Shown: one piece after another, positions 17,588 through 26,949 of the stretch
How positions within the stretch are numbered: position 1 is the first letter of the stretch
How the letters are laid out: each line of letters begins with the position of its first letter
Assembly: GCF_947488135.1 (NCBI RefSeq)
Contig: NZ_CANKYW010000008.1
Location: forward strand, 1 to 64,000
Direction: 5' to 3'
DNA length: 64,000 nucleotides
Source: an uncultured Marivita sp.
GTDB taxonomy: Bacteria > Pseudomonadota > Alphaproteobacteria > Rhodobacterales > Rhodobacteraceae
Notes under the pieces: generated by a model
The model's input: only the letters and a program-made list of their open reading frames with translations
Told to the model about the DNA's origin: nothing
The model's database searches: none
Made by a program: the position numbers and the translations under genes

Positions 17588-18589
17588 ATGTCCATGAAAC
17601 CGATGATCACCCGCCGTACGCTGCTGGGAACCGGGGCTGCCGCAACGGCCCTGACCCTGGCCACACCCGGCCTTGTCCGGGCCAACACGTTCCCGGAACG
17701 CAATATCAACGTCTACGTCCCGACCTCTGAAGGCGGCGGGGCCGACCGGAACTTCCGCGCGTTTTCCAGCGTGTGGAAAGAAAAGCTCGGCACGGATTTC
17801 GAACCGGGCTTCTACCCGGGCGCTTCGGGCCGCGTCGGCTACGAGATCTACATGGGGAAAGCGGATCCTGACTGCTACAACCTGATCTTTGGCAACATGG
17901 GTCCGGAAGTCCTGAACTGGGCGATGCAGGCCCCGAGCTTTGACGTGAACGATTACTTCTACTTCGGTCAGGTCGACAAGGACCCCTGCTGTCTGTTCGT
18001 CGGTGCGGAAAGCCCGCTGCAAACGATGGACGACATCATCTCGGCCGCCAAGTCGCGCCGCCTGAATGTCGGAACCAGCCGCATGGCGCACCCGGCGTCC
18101 ATCGGCCTGCTCGCGCTTGGCGACAAGCTGGGCATCGACTTCAACCTGATCCCGCTTCAGGGCGGCAAGGGCACCGTCGCCGGTGCCGTGACGGGCGAAG
18201 TGGATTTCTCGGTCCTGACATCGGGGTCGGTGATCGCGGCGGGCGACAGCGTCAAGACGCTGCTGGTCTTCGGCGACAATATCGTGGGCGAGGCGCTCGA
18301 CAATGCGCCGAGCATCAACGACGCCTACGACATGGACCTGCCCGAAATGCTGTCGGCGCGCGCGTTCGGCATCCACCGGAAAGCGGCGGAGGACCATCCG
18401 GACCGGTTCGAGATCCTGACGACCACCTTCAAGGAGACCTTCGACGATCCGGCCCTGATGGAAGCCTATGTCGCCAACAACGGCACGCCGGAATACCTGC
18501 AATATGCAGGTGTCGAGGAATGCGAGGCGTTCAAACAGTCGATGCTCGAACTCGGTGAGCGCTACAAGTCGCTGCTCAGCGGCGCGTAA
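17588..18589 (+). CDS. Tripartite tricarboxylate transporter (TTT) binding protein, TctC family
   Basis: Periplasmic binding protein of 333 aa. Its N-terminus has a twin-arginine-like signal (MITRRTLLGTGAAATALTLA ... RA), so export may be by Tat. Mature features include NINVYVPTSEGGGADRNFRAF and the ligand region GTSRMAHPASIGLLALGDKLG. GGGAGGAG precedes ATG 17588. It is the first gene of the run tctC-tctB-tctA-LVIVD-osmC-[2Fe2S]-molybdopterin subunit. Most TctC proteins bind carboxylates; the actual ligand is unknown. Confidence 0.9.
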   Translation: MSMKPMITRRTLLGTGAAATALTLATPGLVRANTFPERNINVYVPTSEGGGADRNFRAFSSVWKEKLGTDFEPGFYPGASGRVGYEIYMGKADPDCYNLIFGNMGPEVLNWAMQAPSFDVNDYFYFGQVDKDPCCLFVGAESPLQTMDDIISAAKSRRLNVGTSRMAHPASIGLLALGDKLGIDFNLIPLQGGKGTVAGAVTGEVDFSVLTSGSVIAAGDSVKTLLVFGDNIVGEALDNAPSINDAYDMDLPEMLSARAFGIHRKAAEDHPDRFEILTTTFKETFDDPALMEAYVANNGTPEYLQYAGVEECEAFKQSMLELGERYKSLLSGA

Positions 18590-18598
18590 CCGCCACCC

Positions 18599-18627
18599 GA
18601 CCGGCAGCGCACAGGCCGCTGCCGGTC
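18599..18627 (+). other. Intercistronic hairpin after TctC gene
   Basis: A perfect 11-bp inverted repeat (GACCGGCAGCG / CGCTGCCGGTC) with a 7-nt loop lies between tctC and tctB. It has no T-run. Its position and size match the hairpin after the TRAP binding-protein gene at 2059. Confidence 0.6.
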
Positions 18628-18663
18628 ACACCGCATCCGAATTGCAGACAGGACGGCGCACTC

Positions 18664-19176
18664 ATGGCTTCAGACCCTTACAAACCGCCACGTCAAATCG
18701 GCGGAGAGCTGGTTATTCCCATCATCGCGGTGGGCTTCACGTTGTATTTCTTCTCGACCATCTGGAACTCGCCCTGGACGGCGCAGGTCAGCGCCTTCAT
18801 GGTCGGAGGCATCCTGCTTCTGGTCTGCGCCATCTTCTTCGTGCGCAGCATCATCTGGCTGCGGCGGGGTGAAGGCACACTCGGGTTCAGCAACCTTTTC
18901 ACGATAGACGACATCCGCACCGGTCGCATCGGGCTTCTGGTCATGACGATCGCCTACGTGATGTTCATCGACTATCTGGGCTTTACGCTCATGACCTTCC
19001 TCTTTCTGGCGATCAGCATGTTGATCCTCGCCAAGGGTCGGAATCCGGTCTTCATCACGCTGATCTCGGGGGTGATGGCGTTGACCGGATGGGCGGTCTT
19101 CATCTGGGCCTTCGACACCCGCTTTCCACGCGGATGGTTCGAGACGACGATGAAAGCGGTGTTGACCAATGGATAG
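18664..19176 (+). CDS. TTT transporter small membrane subunit, TctB family
   Basis: Membrane protein of 170 aa with four hydrophobic segments (around residues 15-35, 45-65, 85-105 and 115-155), the TctB pattern. TctB pairs with TctA in tripartite tricarboxylate transporters. It overlaps the start of tctA by 8 bp, so the two are coupled. It is separated from tctC by a stable hairpin. Sequence conservation in this family is low; the call rests on topology and on lying between tctC and tctA. Confidence 0.88.
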   Translation: MASDPYKPPRQIGGELVIPIIAVGFTLYFFSTIWNSPWTAQVSAFMVGGILLLVCAIFFVRSIIWLRRGEGTLGFSNLFTIDDIRTGRIGLLVMTIAYVMFIDYLGFTLMTFLFLAISMLILAKGRNPVFITLISGVMALTGWAVFIWAFDTRFPRGWFETTMKAVLTNG

Positions 19177-20683
19177 CAGCACAGCGTCGATCCTGACCGA
19201 GGTCTTTTTCGAGACCATCGGCTATTGGTACATCATCGTACCCACCATCTTTCTCGGGCTGATCGTCGGCGGGATTCCCGGCTTTTCGGCCGCGAACACC
19301 ATCATCATCCTGATGCCTCTGACACTGGCGCTCGACCTGCAATCGGGGCTGGTGTTCATGATCTCTCTCTATTGCGCGGCGCGCATGGGGGCGGGCATTC
19401 CCGCGATCCTCGTGAACATCCCCGGCACCGCCGGAGCCGCCGCAACGCCGCTTGACGGCTATCCGATGGCCAAGCAGGGCAAGGGTCAGCAGGCGCTGGC
19501 GATCTCGTTTGTCGCGTCCTGTATCGGCGGTCTCCTGACCACGGTCGTGGCATTGGCGGCCATGCCGATCCTCGCGCGCGTCGGGTTCTACATGCACTCG
19601 GTCGAGATGATCGTGGTCATGCTTTTCGGCATCTCCCTGATCGCCTCCATCGCGGCGCAGGACATGGTGAAGGGCCTGATCGCGGGCTTTCTGGGGCTGA
19701 TGATCGGCTCCATCGGCACGGACGTGGTCTATGCCACGCCGCGCGGCACGTTCGGGTTCCTCGAACTCTATGACGGGGTTCCGCTGATCCCCGCGCTTGT
19801 CGGCCTCTTCGCCGTGTCCGAGGCCTTCGTCATCATCGAAAAGCGCGTGATCGTGAACCACGACAACGAACCGAAAGCGCCCAACTGGACCGACACGTTC
19901 GATGGCGTCCGCATCGCGCTCAAGCGGTGGGTGCACATCGTCTGGACGTCGATCATCGGTCTGGTCATCGGCGTGATCCCCGGCGCGGGTGCGTCGATCG
20001 CGAGCTTCGTCGCCTACCAGCAGTCGCGCAGTTTCTCCAAGACACCCGAGCTTTACGGCACCGGCCACCCCGAGGGCCTGATCGCCCCGGAAGCGGCCAA
20101 TAACGGCGTGACCTCCGGCACATTGGTGCCGCTTCTGGTGCTGGGTATCCCGGGCGGGGCCACGGCGGCGATCATGCTGGTGGTGATGCAGTTCCACGGC
20201 GTCAGCTTCGGCCCGTCGCTGTTCGAAAACCAGCCCAAGGTCGGGTACGGCATGTTCATGGCGATGGCGGTCAGCTACGTCATCATGTTCCTGACGATCC
20301 TGCCGCTCTCGCGCTACATGAGCCACGTCACCACGATCCCGACGATCTATCTTGCGCCCATGATCATCGCCTTCACGCTGGTCGGTGGTTTCGTGCCGCG
20401 CGAATACATGTTCGACATGTATCTCGCCCTGGCCTTCGGCGTGTTGGGCTACGTCGCACGGCGCACCGGATACCACGTCGCCGCGATCCTGATCGGGGTC
20501 ATCCTTGGGCCGCTTCTGGAAAAGTACTTCCTCTGGTCGCTCAAGAAATCCGACGGCGACATCATGGTCCTGTTCTCGTCCACGCTGGGCAACATCCTTT
20601 GGGTGGCCTTCGCGATGTCGATCATCCTGCCCATCGTTTTCAACATGCGGCGTAAACGCAAACTCGAGGTCCCTGCCGAATGA
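19169..20683 (+). CDS. TTT transporter large permease subunit, TctA family
   Basis: Permease of 504 aa with about 12 hydrophobic segments. It has the TctA signatures GLIVGGIPGFSAANTIIILMP near residue 30 and IPGTAGAAATPLDGYPMAKQG near residue 85, and a duplicate GVIPGAGASIASFVAYQ near residue 270. It forms the sodium-coupled channel of the TTT system. The stop overlaps the LVIVD gene (ATGA at 20680), tying transport to the downstream enzymes. Confidence 0.95.
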   Translation: MDSSTASILTEVFFETIGYWYIIVPTIFLGLIVGGIPGFSAANTIIILMPLTLALDLQSGLVFMISLYCAARMGAGIPAILVNIPGTAGAAATPLDGYPMAKQGKGQQALAISFVASCIGGLLTTVVALAAMPILARVGFYMHSVEMIVVMLFGISLIASIAAQDMVKGLIAGFLGLMIGSIGTDVVYATPRGTFGFLELYDGVPLIPALVGLFAVSEAFVIIEKRVIVNHDNEPKAPNWTDTFDGVRIALKRWVHIVWTSIIGLVIGVIPGAGASIASFVAYQQSRSFSKTPELYGTGHPEGLIAPEAANNGVTSGTLVPLLVLGIPGGATAAIMLVVMQFHGVSFGPSLFENQPKVGYGMFMAMAVSYVIMFLTILPLSRYMSHVTTIPTIYLAPMIIAFTLVGGFVPREYMFDMYLALAFGVLGYVARRTGYHVAAILIGVILGPLLEKYFLWSLKKSDGDIMVLFSSTLGNILWVAFAMSIILPIVFNMRRKRKLEVPAE

Positions 20684-21939
20684 AACGTGAAGTCGAATAC
20701 GAACTGGCGCGCAATATCCGCCAAGTGGCCCATCTGGACATCGAGGGCGGCGGCGAAGTCACCGTGCAGGGTGGCTACGCCTTTGTCGGTCACATGAAGC
20801 CGCCGAAAGGCACGTCGATCATCGACATCTCCGACCCGGCCAATCCCAAGGTGGTGTCGCATGTCGAACCGCCCGATGAGTGGTCACACACCCACAAGGT
20901 CAAGGTGGTCGGCAACATCATGATCACCAATGTCGAACAGGACCGGCGGCATTTCCTGCGCAAGGGCGAGAAGATCGCGGGCTTGCGGGCCGAGGGTCTT
21001 TCGGATGCCGAGATCGCGGAGCGTCTGGGGGTCGAGATTTCGGACATCCCGGTTCTCGAAGAGGCGCTGGAGCGCGGCTATTCCAGCGGCGGCTTCCGTG
21101 TGTGGGATGTCTCTGACAAGACCGCGCCAAAGCTCTTGTCCTACGTCAAGACGCATGGTTTCGGGGTGCACCGCTTCGATATGGACGCCAACTACGCCTA
21201 TATCTCGACCGAGATGGAAGGCTATGTCGGCAATATCCTCGTGATCTACGACCTGGCCGACCCGACCAACCCCACCGAAGTCTCGCGCTGGCATATGCCG
21301 GGGCAGCACGTGGCGAACGGCGAAACACCCACCGGCAAGGGCTACAGCCACCGTCTGCACCATGCGATGCGCTGCGGGGACGAGCTTTGGGCGGCGGTCT
21401 GGCATGCCGGGTTCCGGGTGCTCGACGCCAGCGACATCACCAAGCCGACCGTCAAGGGCACCTACCGCTTCCCCGAGGCCATTCCCGAGCCGACCCATAC
21501 GGTGATGCCGCTCGAGCAGAAGATCGACGGCAAGCGGTTTGCCATCGCCATCGACGAAGAACACGGCCACCTTCCCGGACGGCTGCACGGCTTTCTCTGG
21601 GTCGTGGACGTCACTGACCTGTCCAAGATGGAACCGATCGCCGCCTGGGACCTGTCGGAACGGTTCTGCCCCTGGGTCAGCGAAGACGGCGTGCGCTTCG
21701 GCGCGCACCAGTTCCGCGAAAAGCTCGACAGCACGCTGATCTACGCGACGTGGTTCGCCGGCGGTCTGCGCGTGCTTGACGTGGCCGACCCTTACCTGCC
21801 TGTCGAAGTGGCGCATTACATGGTGCCCGGCGCCAGCGGTGCGGCCCCACAATCCAACGATGTCGATGTAGATGACAGAGGCCTGATCTACGTTCTCGAC
21901 CGAAACCGTGGCATTGATATTCTGGAGATGACCCTGTGA
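20680..21939 (+). CDS. LVIVD-repeat beta-propeller-like protein
   Basis: Protein of 419 aa made of repeated LVIVD-type blades: GTSIIDISDPANPKVVSHVE, GFRVWDVSDKTAPKLLSYV, ILVIYDLADPTNPTEVSRW, GFRVLDASDITKPTVKGTY and GLRVLDVADPYLPVEVAHY. Many His residues lie in the first half (SHTHKVKV, YSHRLHHAMRCGDE, HGHLPGRLHGF), resembling the metal-rich fold of selenium-binding-protein relatives. It has no signal peptide, so it is probably cytoplasmic. A ~50-aa insert (residues 85-130) is predicted to be helical. Its function is unknown; overlaps with tctA and osmC place it in the hydroxylase operon. Confidence 0.75.
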   Translation: MKREVEYELARNIRQVAHLDIEGGGEVTVQGGYAFVGHMKPPKGTSIIDISDPANPKVVSHVEPPDEWSHTHKVKVVGNIMITNVEQDRRHFLRKGEKIAGLRAEGLSDAEIAERLGVEISDIPVLEEALERGYSSGGFRVWDVSDKTAPKLLSYVKTHGFGVHRFDMDANYAYISTEMEGYVGNILVIYDLADPTNPTEVSRWHMPGQHVANGETPTGKGYSHRLHHAMRCGDELWAAVWHAGFRVLDASDITKPTVKGTYRFPEAIPEPTHTVMPLEQKIDGKRFAIAIDEEHGHLPGRLHGFLWVVDVTDLSKMEPIAAWDLSERFCPWVSEDGVRFGAHQFREKLDSTLIYATWFAGGLRVLDVADPYLPVEVAHYMVPGASGAAPQSNDVDVDDRGLIYVLDRNRGIDILEMTL

Positions 21940-22415
21940 GCGATACCGACCTTCTTCCCCCCAGCGTGGACCCGAACACCAAGGCCCTCGGCATCCGCCG
22001 CGTCAGCGCCCGGAACGAAGCCTCGACCCGGTCGGTCATGATGGTGCGGGATCACATCGTCATCACCGATGAGAAAGAGTCGAACACCGGGCCAACGCCA
22101 CTGGAAATGACCTTGTCCTCCTTGCTGGGCTGCGAAGGCGTCATCATCAACCGCTGCGCAGAGGCGATGAAGTTCGAATACACCGCCGTCGACATGGACG
22201 CCGATGGTGAGGTCGACCAGCGCGGCAGCCGTGGTGTGCAGGGCGTGCGTCCGTATTTCAACTGGGTCAAGCTGCGCATCCGCGTCCACACCGAAGAAAC
22301 GCAGGAACGGTTCGAACGGCTGACGCGCAATGTCGAATATCGCTGCCCGGTGATGAACCTGTTCAAATCGGCGGATGTGGACGTCCAGATCAAATGGGAG
22401 CGTGTCGCGCCGTGA
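21936..22415 (+). CDS. OsmC family protein
   Basis: Protein of 159 aa of the OsmC/Ohr superfamily. It has the two conserved cysteines, one in the helix LSSLLGCEGVIINRCAEAM and one in VEYRCPVMNLFKSADVDV. Family members reduce organic hydroperoxides or act on other electrophiles. It starts with GTG 21936, overlapping the LVIVD stop, and its own TGA overlaps the GTG of the [2Fe-2S] gene. Genes of this type beside molybdenum hydroxylases may protect against peroxide or handle the oxidised product; that link is inference. Confidence 0.82.
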   Translation: MSDTDLLPPSVDPNTKALGIRRVSARNEASTRSVMMVRDHIVITDEKESNTGPTPLEMTLSSLLGCEGVIINRCAEAMKFEYTAVDMDADGEVDQRGSRGVQGVRPYFNWVKLRIRVHTEETQERFERLTRNVEYRCPVMNLFKSADVDVQIKWERVAP

Positions 22416-22867
22416 CGCTGTCGCTGACGATCAACGGAACACGGTACGACATTGCTTCTGACCCGGACACGCCTTTGGTCTTTGTCCTGCGCGACGAGCT
22501 GAAGCTCAAGGGCACCAAGCTGGGCTGCGGGTTGGAGCAATGTGGGGCCTGTGCGGTGATGGTCGACGGCAAGGTCGTCTTGTCCTGCGTGAGCCCGGTC
22601 GAGGTGTTCGAGAGTCAGGAGATCACCACCATCGAAGGCATCGCCGACACCGAGATCGGTCAGCGCGTGCAGCAGGCGTTTGTCGCGGAAACGGCTGCAC
22701 AATGCGGCTACTGCACCTCTGGTCTGGTGGTGGCGGCCGCGGCGCTTCTGTCGGACGACCCGGCACCGGATAGCGACGCCACCAAAGAAGCACTGACTCC
22801 ACATCTGTGCCGCTGCGGATCACACCCGCGCGTGCTGCGCGCCATCGAACGGGCCGCCACGACATGA
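22412..22867 (+). CDS. [2Fe-2S] small subunit of a molybdenum hydroxylase
   Basis: Iron-sulfur protein of 151 aa. The plant-ferredoxin-type cluster is formed by GCGLEQCGACAVMVDGKVVLSC, and the second [2Fe-2S] cluster by AQCGYCTSGLV and HLCRCGSHPRVLRAI. This is the two-cluster layout of xanthine-oxidase-family small subunits such as those of isoquinoline 1-oxidoreductase and nicotinate dehydrogenase. GTG 22412 gives a GTGA overlap with osmC and is preferred to ATG 22394. It transfers electrons from the molybdopterin subunit encoded next. Confidence 0.92.
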   Translation: MTLSLTINGTRYDIASDPDTPLVFVLRDELKLKGTKLGCGLEQCGACAVMVDGKVVLSCVSPVEVFESQEITTIEGIADTEIGQRVQQAFVAETAAQCGYCTSGLVVAAAALLSDDPAPDSDATKEALTPHLCRCGSHPRVLRAIERAATT

Positions 22868-24972
22868 GCCTCGATGCCTACCCTCTTGTCTCGGACTGGC
22901 TGACGCCGGAGGCGGATCGCCTGCTGATCCACACCGGGAAGGTCGATATCGGCCAGCGGATTTCGACCGCTCTCGTGCGGATCGTTCAGGAAGAACTGGC
23001 GCTGCCCCTGTCGCAGGTGGCGATTGCCCCCGTCCGCACCGGCCACGCGCCGGATGAAGGCATCACCTCGGGCAGCAATTCGGTCGAGCAATCGGGCCGC
23101 GCCGTGGCCTCTGCCGCCGCGACCTTGCGGGCGCGTGTGGTGGCGCTGGCGGTCGAACAGCAAGGCGGCGATGCGGCGGATTGGGTGCTGGAGGATGGCT
23201 TTGTCCATCGCCCCTGCACCAACATTCGCCTGAGCCTGATCGACCTTGCCCGCGACCTGCCGCCTGACCTGCCCATTGATCCCGACCTGCCGCGGCACAT
23301 CCCCGAGCAACCGCCGAAACCGGACATGCGCGGCATCACCGAGATGGTGACTGGGCGCTTCACCTTCCTGCACGATCTTGACCTGCCCGGCATGTGGCAC
23401 GCCCGCCGCATCAGCCCGCCCCACGCAAAGGCGACGCTGCAAGAGATCGACCGGGCAGCCATCGACAAGGCCGAAGCGAAAGGCATGAAGGTCGTTCGCG
23501 ACGGTAGCTTCATCGCCGTGGCCGGTCCGCGCGAATGGGATGTCGTGAAGGCGGCACGCAGCCTTGGGCTGGCCTGCACCTGGGATTTGGGCGGAGGCTT
23601 CCCCGAAACCGATGTCTTTGCGCATTTGTCCGCTGAAAATGCCGAACGCTTCCCGGTGGTCGACGGCACGCCGCAAACCGCCCCCGTCCCTGCCCCGCTC
23701 GACGCGCCGGATCTGAGCGCACGGTTCGAGCGCCCCTACCAGATGCACGGCGCGCTGGCGCCGTCGGCGGCCTTGGCCGAGTGGACGGGCGAGCGGCTCA
23801 TCCTCAAAAGCCACAGCCAGGGCATCTATCCGCTGCGCGAGGCCATCGCCGACAGCCTTGGCCTGTCCGCTGATCAGGTCGAAATCACCCATGTCCCCGG
23901 CTCTGGCTGCTACGGCCACAATGGCGCGGACGATGCTGCGTTCGAGGCGGCGCTGATCGCGATGGCGCAGCCGAACACGCCGATCCTGCTGAAATGGAGC
24001 CGCGAGGACGAGCACGCGTGGGAGCCGTTCGCCCCCGCGATGGCGGTTCAGGTCGATGTAAAACTGGCGGACGGGCGCATCGCCGCGTTCTCTGCCGAAG
24101 CGCATAGCGACACCCATCGCGGGCGACCCCGCCCCGGTCCGAACCGCGCGGGGCCTGCCAAATTACTTGCCAACCGGTTCCGCGCCGAGGCGATGGATCC
24201 TTACGTTTCGCCTCCGAACATGGGCACCCATGCGGGGATGCACCGCAATCTGGATCCGATCTACGCCTTCCCGGAAAAGCGGCTGGTCAAAAACCTCGTG
24301 CGGGGCTTGCCACACCGCACGTCGGCCATGCGTTGCCTTGGCGCCGTGACCAATGTCTTTGCCATCGAATGCTCGATGGACGACCTTGCCACGCAATGCG
24401 GGATGGACCCCATCGCGTTCCGGCAGGCGCATCTGACCGATCCCCGCGCCTCAGCCGTGTTGCAGGAACTCGCCCGCCGCCTTCAGGACCGCGGGCCAAA
24501 GCCTGACGGCACCGGGCGCGGCATCGCCTATGCCCAGTACAAGAACGCCATGACCCGCGTCGGTATCGCCGTCGACGTGATAGTGACCGACGCCGCCGAA
24601 GTCCGTCTGGACCATGCGATCATCGTCGCAGATTCAGGCCGCGTGGTCGATCCCGATGGCCTGAAAGCCCAACTCGAAGGCGGGTTCATGCAGGCGGCCA
24701 GTTGGGCGCTTTGCGAGGAGGTCACATGGGACCGCGACGGGATCACCTCGCGCGACTGGGACAGCTACCCGGTGCTCCGCTTCGACAATGTGCCGGTGAT
24801 GGATGTTGTAATCCTCGAAGGACAGGACCACCCGTCCGTCGGGGCTGGAGAAGCCTCTCCCGGCCCGACTGTCGCCGCCATCGCGAACGCCATCCACGAC
24901 GCCGCCGGTCTCAGGCTCAGGCGCATGCCGTTCAACGCCGACGCTTTGACGCAAGCGGCGCTTGAGATGTGA
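22864..24972 (+). CDS. Molybdopterin-binding large subunit of a xanthine-dehydrogenase-family hydroxylase
   Basis: Protein of 702 aa related to the large subunits of isoquinoline 1-oxidoreductase and nicotinate dehydrogenase. Molybdopterin-contact stretches include SGCYGHNGADDAAFEAAL and RGLPHRTSAMRCLGAVTN. The C-terminal VGAGEASPGPTVAAI carries the conserved catalytic Glu. The start at 22864 overlaps the small-subunit stop. No FAD subunit and no cytochrome c subunit is encoded beside it, so the electron acceptor must come from elsewhere. The substrate, probably an N-heterocycle or aldehyde, is unknown. Confidence 0.88.
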   Translation: MSLDAYPLVSDWLTPEADRLLIHTGKVDIGQRISTALVRIVQEELALPLSQVAIAPVRTGHAPDEGITSGSNSVEQSGRAVASAAATLRARVVALAVEQQGGDAADWVLEDGFVHRPCTNIRLSLIDLARDLPPDLPIDPDLPRHIPEQPPKPDMRGITEMVTGRFTFLHDLDLPGMWHARRISPPHAKATLQEIDRAAIDKAEAKGMKVVRDGSFIAVAGPREWDVVKAARSLGLACTWDLGGGFPETDVFAHLSAENAERFPVVDGTPQTAPVPAPLDAPDLSARFERPYQMHGALAPSAALAEWTGERLILKSHSQGIYPLREAIADSLGLSADQVEITHVPGSGCYGHNGADDAAFEAALIAMAQPNTPILLKWSREDEHAWEPFAPAMAVQVDVKLADGRIAAFSAEAHSDTHRGRPRPGPNRAGPAKLLANRFRAEAMDPYVSPPNMGTHAGMHRNLDPIYAFPEKRLVKNLVRGLPHRTSAMRCLGAVTNVFAIECSMDDLATQCGMDPIAFRQAHLTDPRASAVLQELARRLQDRGPKPDGTGRGIAYAQYKNAMTRVGIAVDVIVTDAAEVRLDHAIIVADSGRVVDPDGLKAQLEGGFMQAASWALCEEVTWDRDGITSRDWDSYPVLRFDNVPVMDVVILEGQDHPSVGAGEASPGPTVAAIANAIHDAAGLRLRRMPFNADALTQAALEM

Positions 24973-24981
24973 GACTGTGAT

Positions 24982-25371
24982 CTAGAGCAATCCCTGCTCT
25001 GTCAGAACTTTGCGCGCGCTCCGCAGGCAGTCATGGGCCTGCGGAACACCGCAATAAATCGCCACGACATGACAGATGGCGCGGATTTCTTCAGCCGTGA
25101 CGCCGTTATTGATCGCGCCACGGCAGTGCAGTTCCCATTCATGCATCTTGCCCAAAGCACCCAGCATGGCGAGGTTCATCATGCTGCGGGTCTTGGCGTC
25201 GATGGCGTCATCGCCCCAGCCGAACCCCCAACACCACGCGGTCATCGCCTCCTGGAACGGTCGCGTCAGATCGTCGGCGCTGTCGAGGCTTTGCTGCACA
25301 TACTCCGCACCAAGCGTCGCTTTGCGCCGCTCCAGCCCCTTGTCGAAGAGATCCTCGTCAAACGTGCCCAT
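24982..25371 (-). CDS. Carboxymuconolactone decarboxylase family protein
   Basis: Small all-helical protein of 129 aa of the CMD/AhpD superfamily. It has the family core LAMLGALGKMHEWELHCRGAINNG and the C-terminal EEIRAICHVVAIYCGVPQAHDCL. It matches the single-domain PcaC-like architecture (about 130 aa) and lacks the CxxC pair of AhpD peroxidases. It is convergent with the molybdenum hydroxylase and lies upstream of nothing else on minus except the region after tctA (33 bp), so it may be the last gene of the tctC-tctB-tctA operon. A lactone decarboxylase role in ring degradation is possible but unproven. Confidence 0.82.
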   Translation of the reverse strand: MGTFDEDLFDKGLERRKATLGAEYVQQSLDSADDLTRPFQEAMTAWCWGFGWGDDAIDAKTRSMMNLAMLGALGKMHEWELHCRGAINNGVTAEEIRAICHVVAIYCGVPQAHDCLRSARKVLTEQGLL

Positions 25372-25404
25372 GCGCTGTCCTTTCCTGTTGGGTCGCGCCG
25401 CGGA

Positions 25405-26922
25405 TCAGCCCTCGGTCATGCGTTCCGCCTGCGCCTGCTTGTGGTCCCGCACCGCGAGCCAGACCGACAGGATGAGGAACCCGGCTGTCATGATATAAAG
25501 CGTGATCGAGATCGGGCTGGCGATCAGGATGCCCCAATCCCCGTCCGAGATCGACATGGCGCGGCGCAGGTTGCGCTCCATGTCGCCACCGAGCAGCAGG
25601 CCCAGGACCAAAGGCACAAGGCTCACATCGAGCTTGCGCAGCAGGTAGCCAAGCACACCGAAGAAGACCATCATCTCGAGATCGAAGACCGAGTTCGAAA
25701 TGCCGTAAACCCCCACGAACGTCACCGCCGCCACGATGGGCATGAGCGCCCATGTCGGGGTCATCATCAGCCGGGTGAACACGCCGATCATTGGCAGGTT
25801 CAGTACCAGAAGCGCGATATTCGCCATGTAGAGCGACGCGACGAGGCCCCAGACCAACTCTGGCTGGCGTTCGAAGAGCAAGGGCCCGGGCTGCACGTTC
25901 AACGAAATCAGCATCGCCAGCAGAACCGCCGTCGTGCCCGACCCCGGCACGCCCAGCGACAGCATCGGGATCAAGGCGCCCCCGGCGGCGGCGTTGTTGC
26001 CCGATTCAGGCGCCGCTACGCCGCGTGGATCGCCCTTGCCAAAGGTGCCCTTCTTGTTCGATGTCTGCTTTTCGGTCACGTAGGCCATGAACGATCCGAG
26101 CGAAGCGCCCGCGCCCGGCAAGACTCCCGCGACGAAGCCGACGCCGGAGCCGCGCAGCATGGCCCAGCGGGTTTTCCAGATCACACCCCATTGCGGCAGC
26201 CAGCTTCCCACCGGGATCGCCTTGGTACGGTCCTTCACGGTTTTTTCCAGCAGCATCAGAATCTCGGAAATCGCGAAGAGGCCCACCAGCGCCACGATGG
26301 GTTCGATCCCGTCGAACAGGTGATAATTCTCGAAAGTATAACGCGGCACGCCGGAAATCGGGTCGATGCCCACGGTGGCCAGCAACAGCCCGATCAGCGC
26401 CGACAGCAACGTCTTGCGCGGATCGACGCCCGCGATGCCGCCGATGGTGGCGAAGGCGAGGATGTAGAGCGCGAAATAGTCCGCAGGCCCGAAATGGATC
26501 GCCGCACGCGCCAAGAGCGGCGCAAAGAGCGACAGGCCGATCACCGCGATGGTGGCGCCGACAAAGGACGCGACACCCGAGATCGCCAGCGCGTTCGCCG
26601 CCTGCCCCTGCACCGCCATTGGGTAGCCGTCGAGCGTAGTCATGATCGCCGGTTCGTCGCCCGGAATGTTGAGAAGGATGGAACTTATCCGCCCGCCATA
26701 CATGCAGCCGAAATACACCGCCGAGAGCAGGATCATCGACGATGTCGGATCGAACCCGAAGGCGAAGGTCAGCGGGATCAACACCGCCACCCCGTTCACC
26801 GGACCAAGCCCCGGCAACGCCCCAAGAAGCGTACCGACGAAACAGCCCATGAGCAGCAAGCCGATATTGAGCGGCGTCATCGCGACGGCAAAACCACCGG
26901 CCAGAAGCGACAGGGTTTCCAT
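25405..26922 (-). CDS. TTT transporter large permease subunit, TctA family
   Basis: Permease of 505 aa with about 12 membrane segments and TctA signatures: GALPGLGPVNGVAVLIPLTF near residue 35, ILLNIPGDEPAIMTTLDGYP near residue 85 and GVLPGAGASLGSFMAYVTE near residue 265. It is encoded after tctC and tctB on the same strand, completing a second TTT system distinct from that at 17588. The C-terminus extends into a charged tail. The operon is divergent from an HMG-CoA-lyase-like gene and a CoA transferase, which suggests an organic acid activated to a CoA ester. Confidence 0.94.
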   Translation of the reverse strand: METLSLLAGGFAVAMTPLNIGLLLMGCFVGTLLGALPGLGPVNGVAVLIPLTFAFGFDPTSSMILLSAVYFGCMYGGRISSILLNIPGDEPAIMTTLDGYPMAVQGQAANALAISGVASFVGATIAVIGLSLFAPLLARAAIHFGPADYFALYILAFATIGGIAGVDPRKTLLSALIGLLLATVGIDPISGVPRYTFENYHLFDGIEPIVALVGLFAISEILMLLEKTVKDRTKAIPVGSWLPQWGVIWKTRWAMLRGSGVGFVAGVLPGAGASLGSFMAYVTEKQTSNKKGTFGKGDPRGVAAPESGNNAAAGGALIPMLSLGVPGSGTTAVLLAMLISLNVQPGPLLFERQPELVWGLVASLYMANIALLVLNLPMIGVFTRLMMTPTWALMPIVAAVTFVGVYGISNSVFDLEMMVFFGVLGYLLRKLDVSLVPLVLGLLLGGDMERNLRRAMSISDGDWGILIASPISITLYIMTAGFLILSVWLAVRDHKQAQAERMTEG

Positions 26923-26949
26923 GATGTCTCCTTATGTGCCCGTGCGGGG

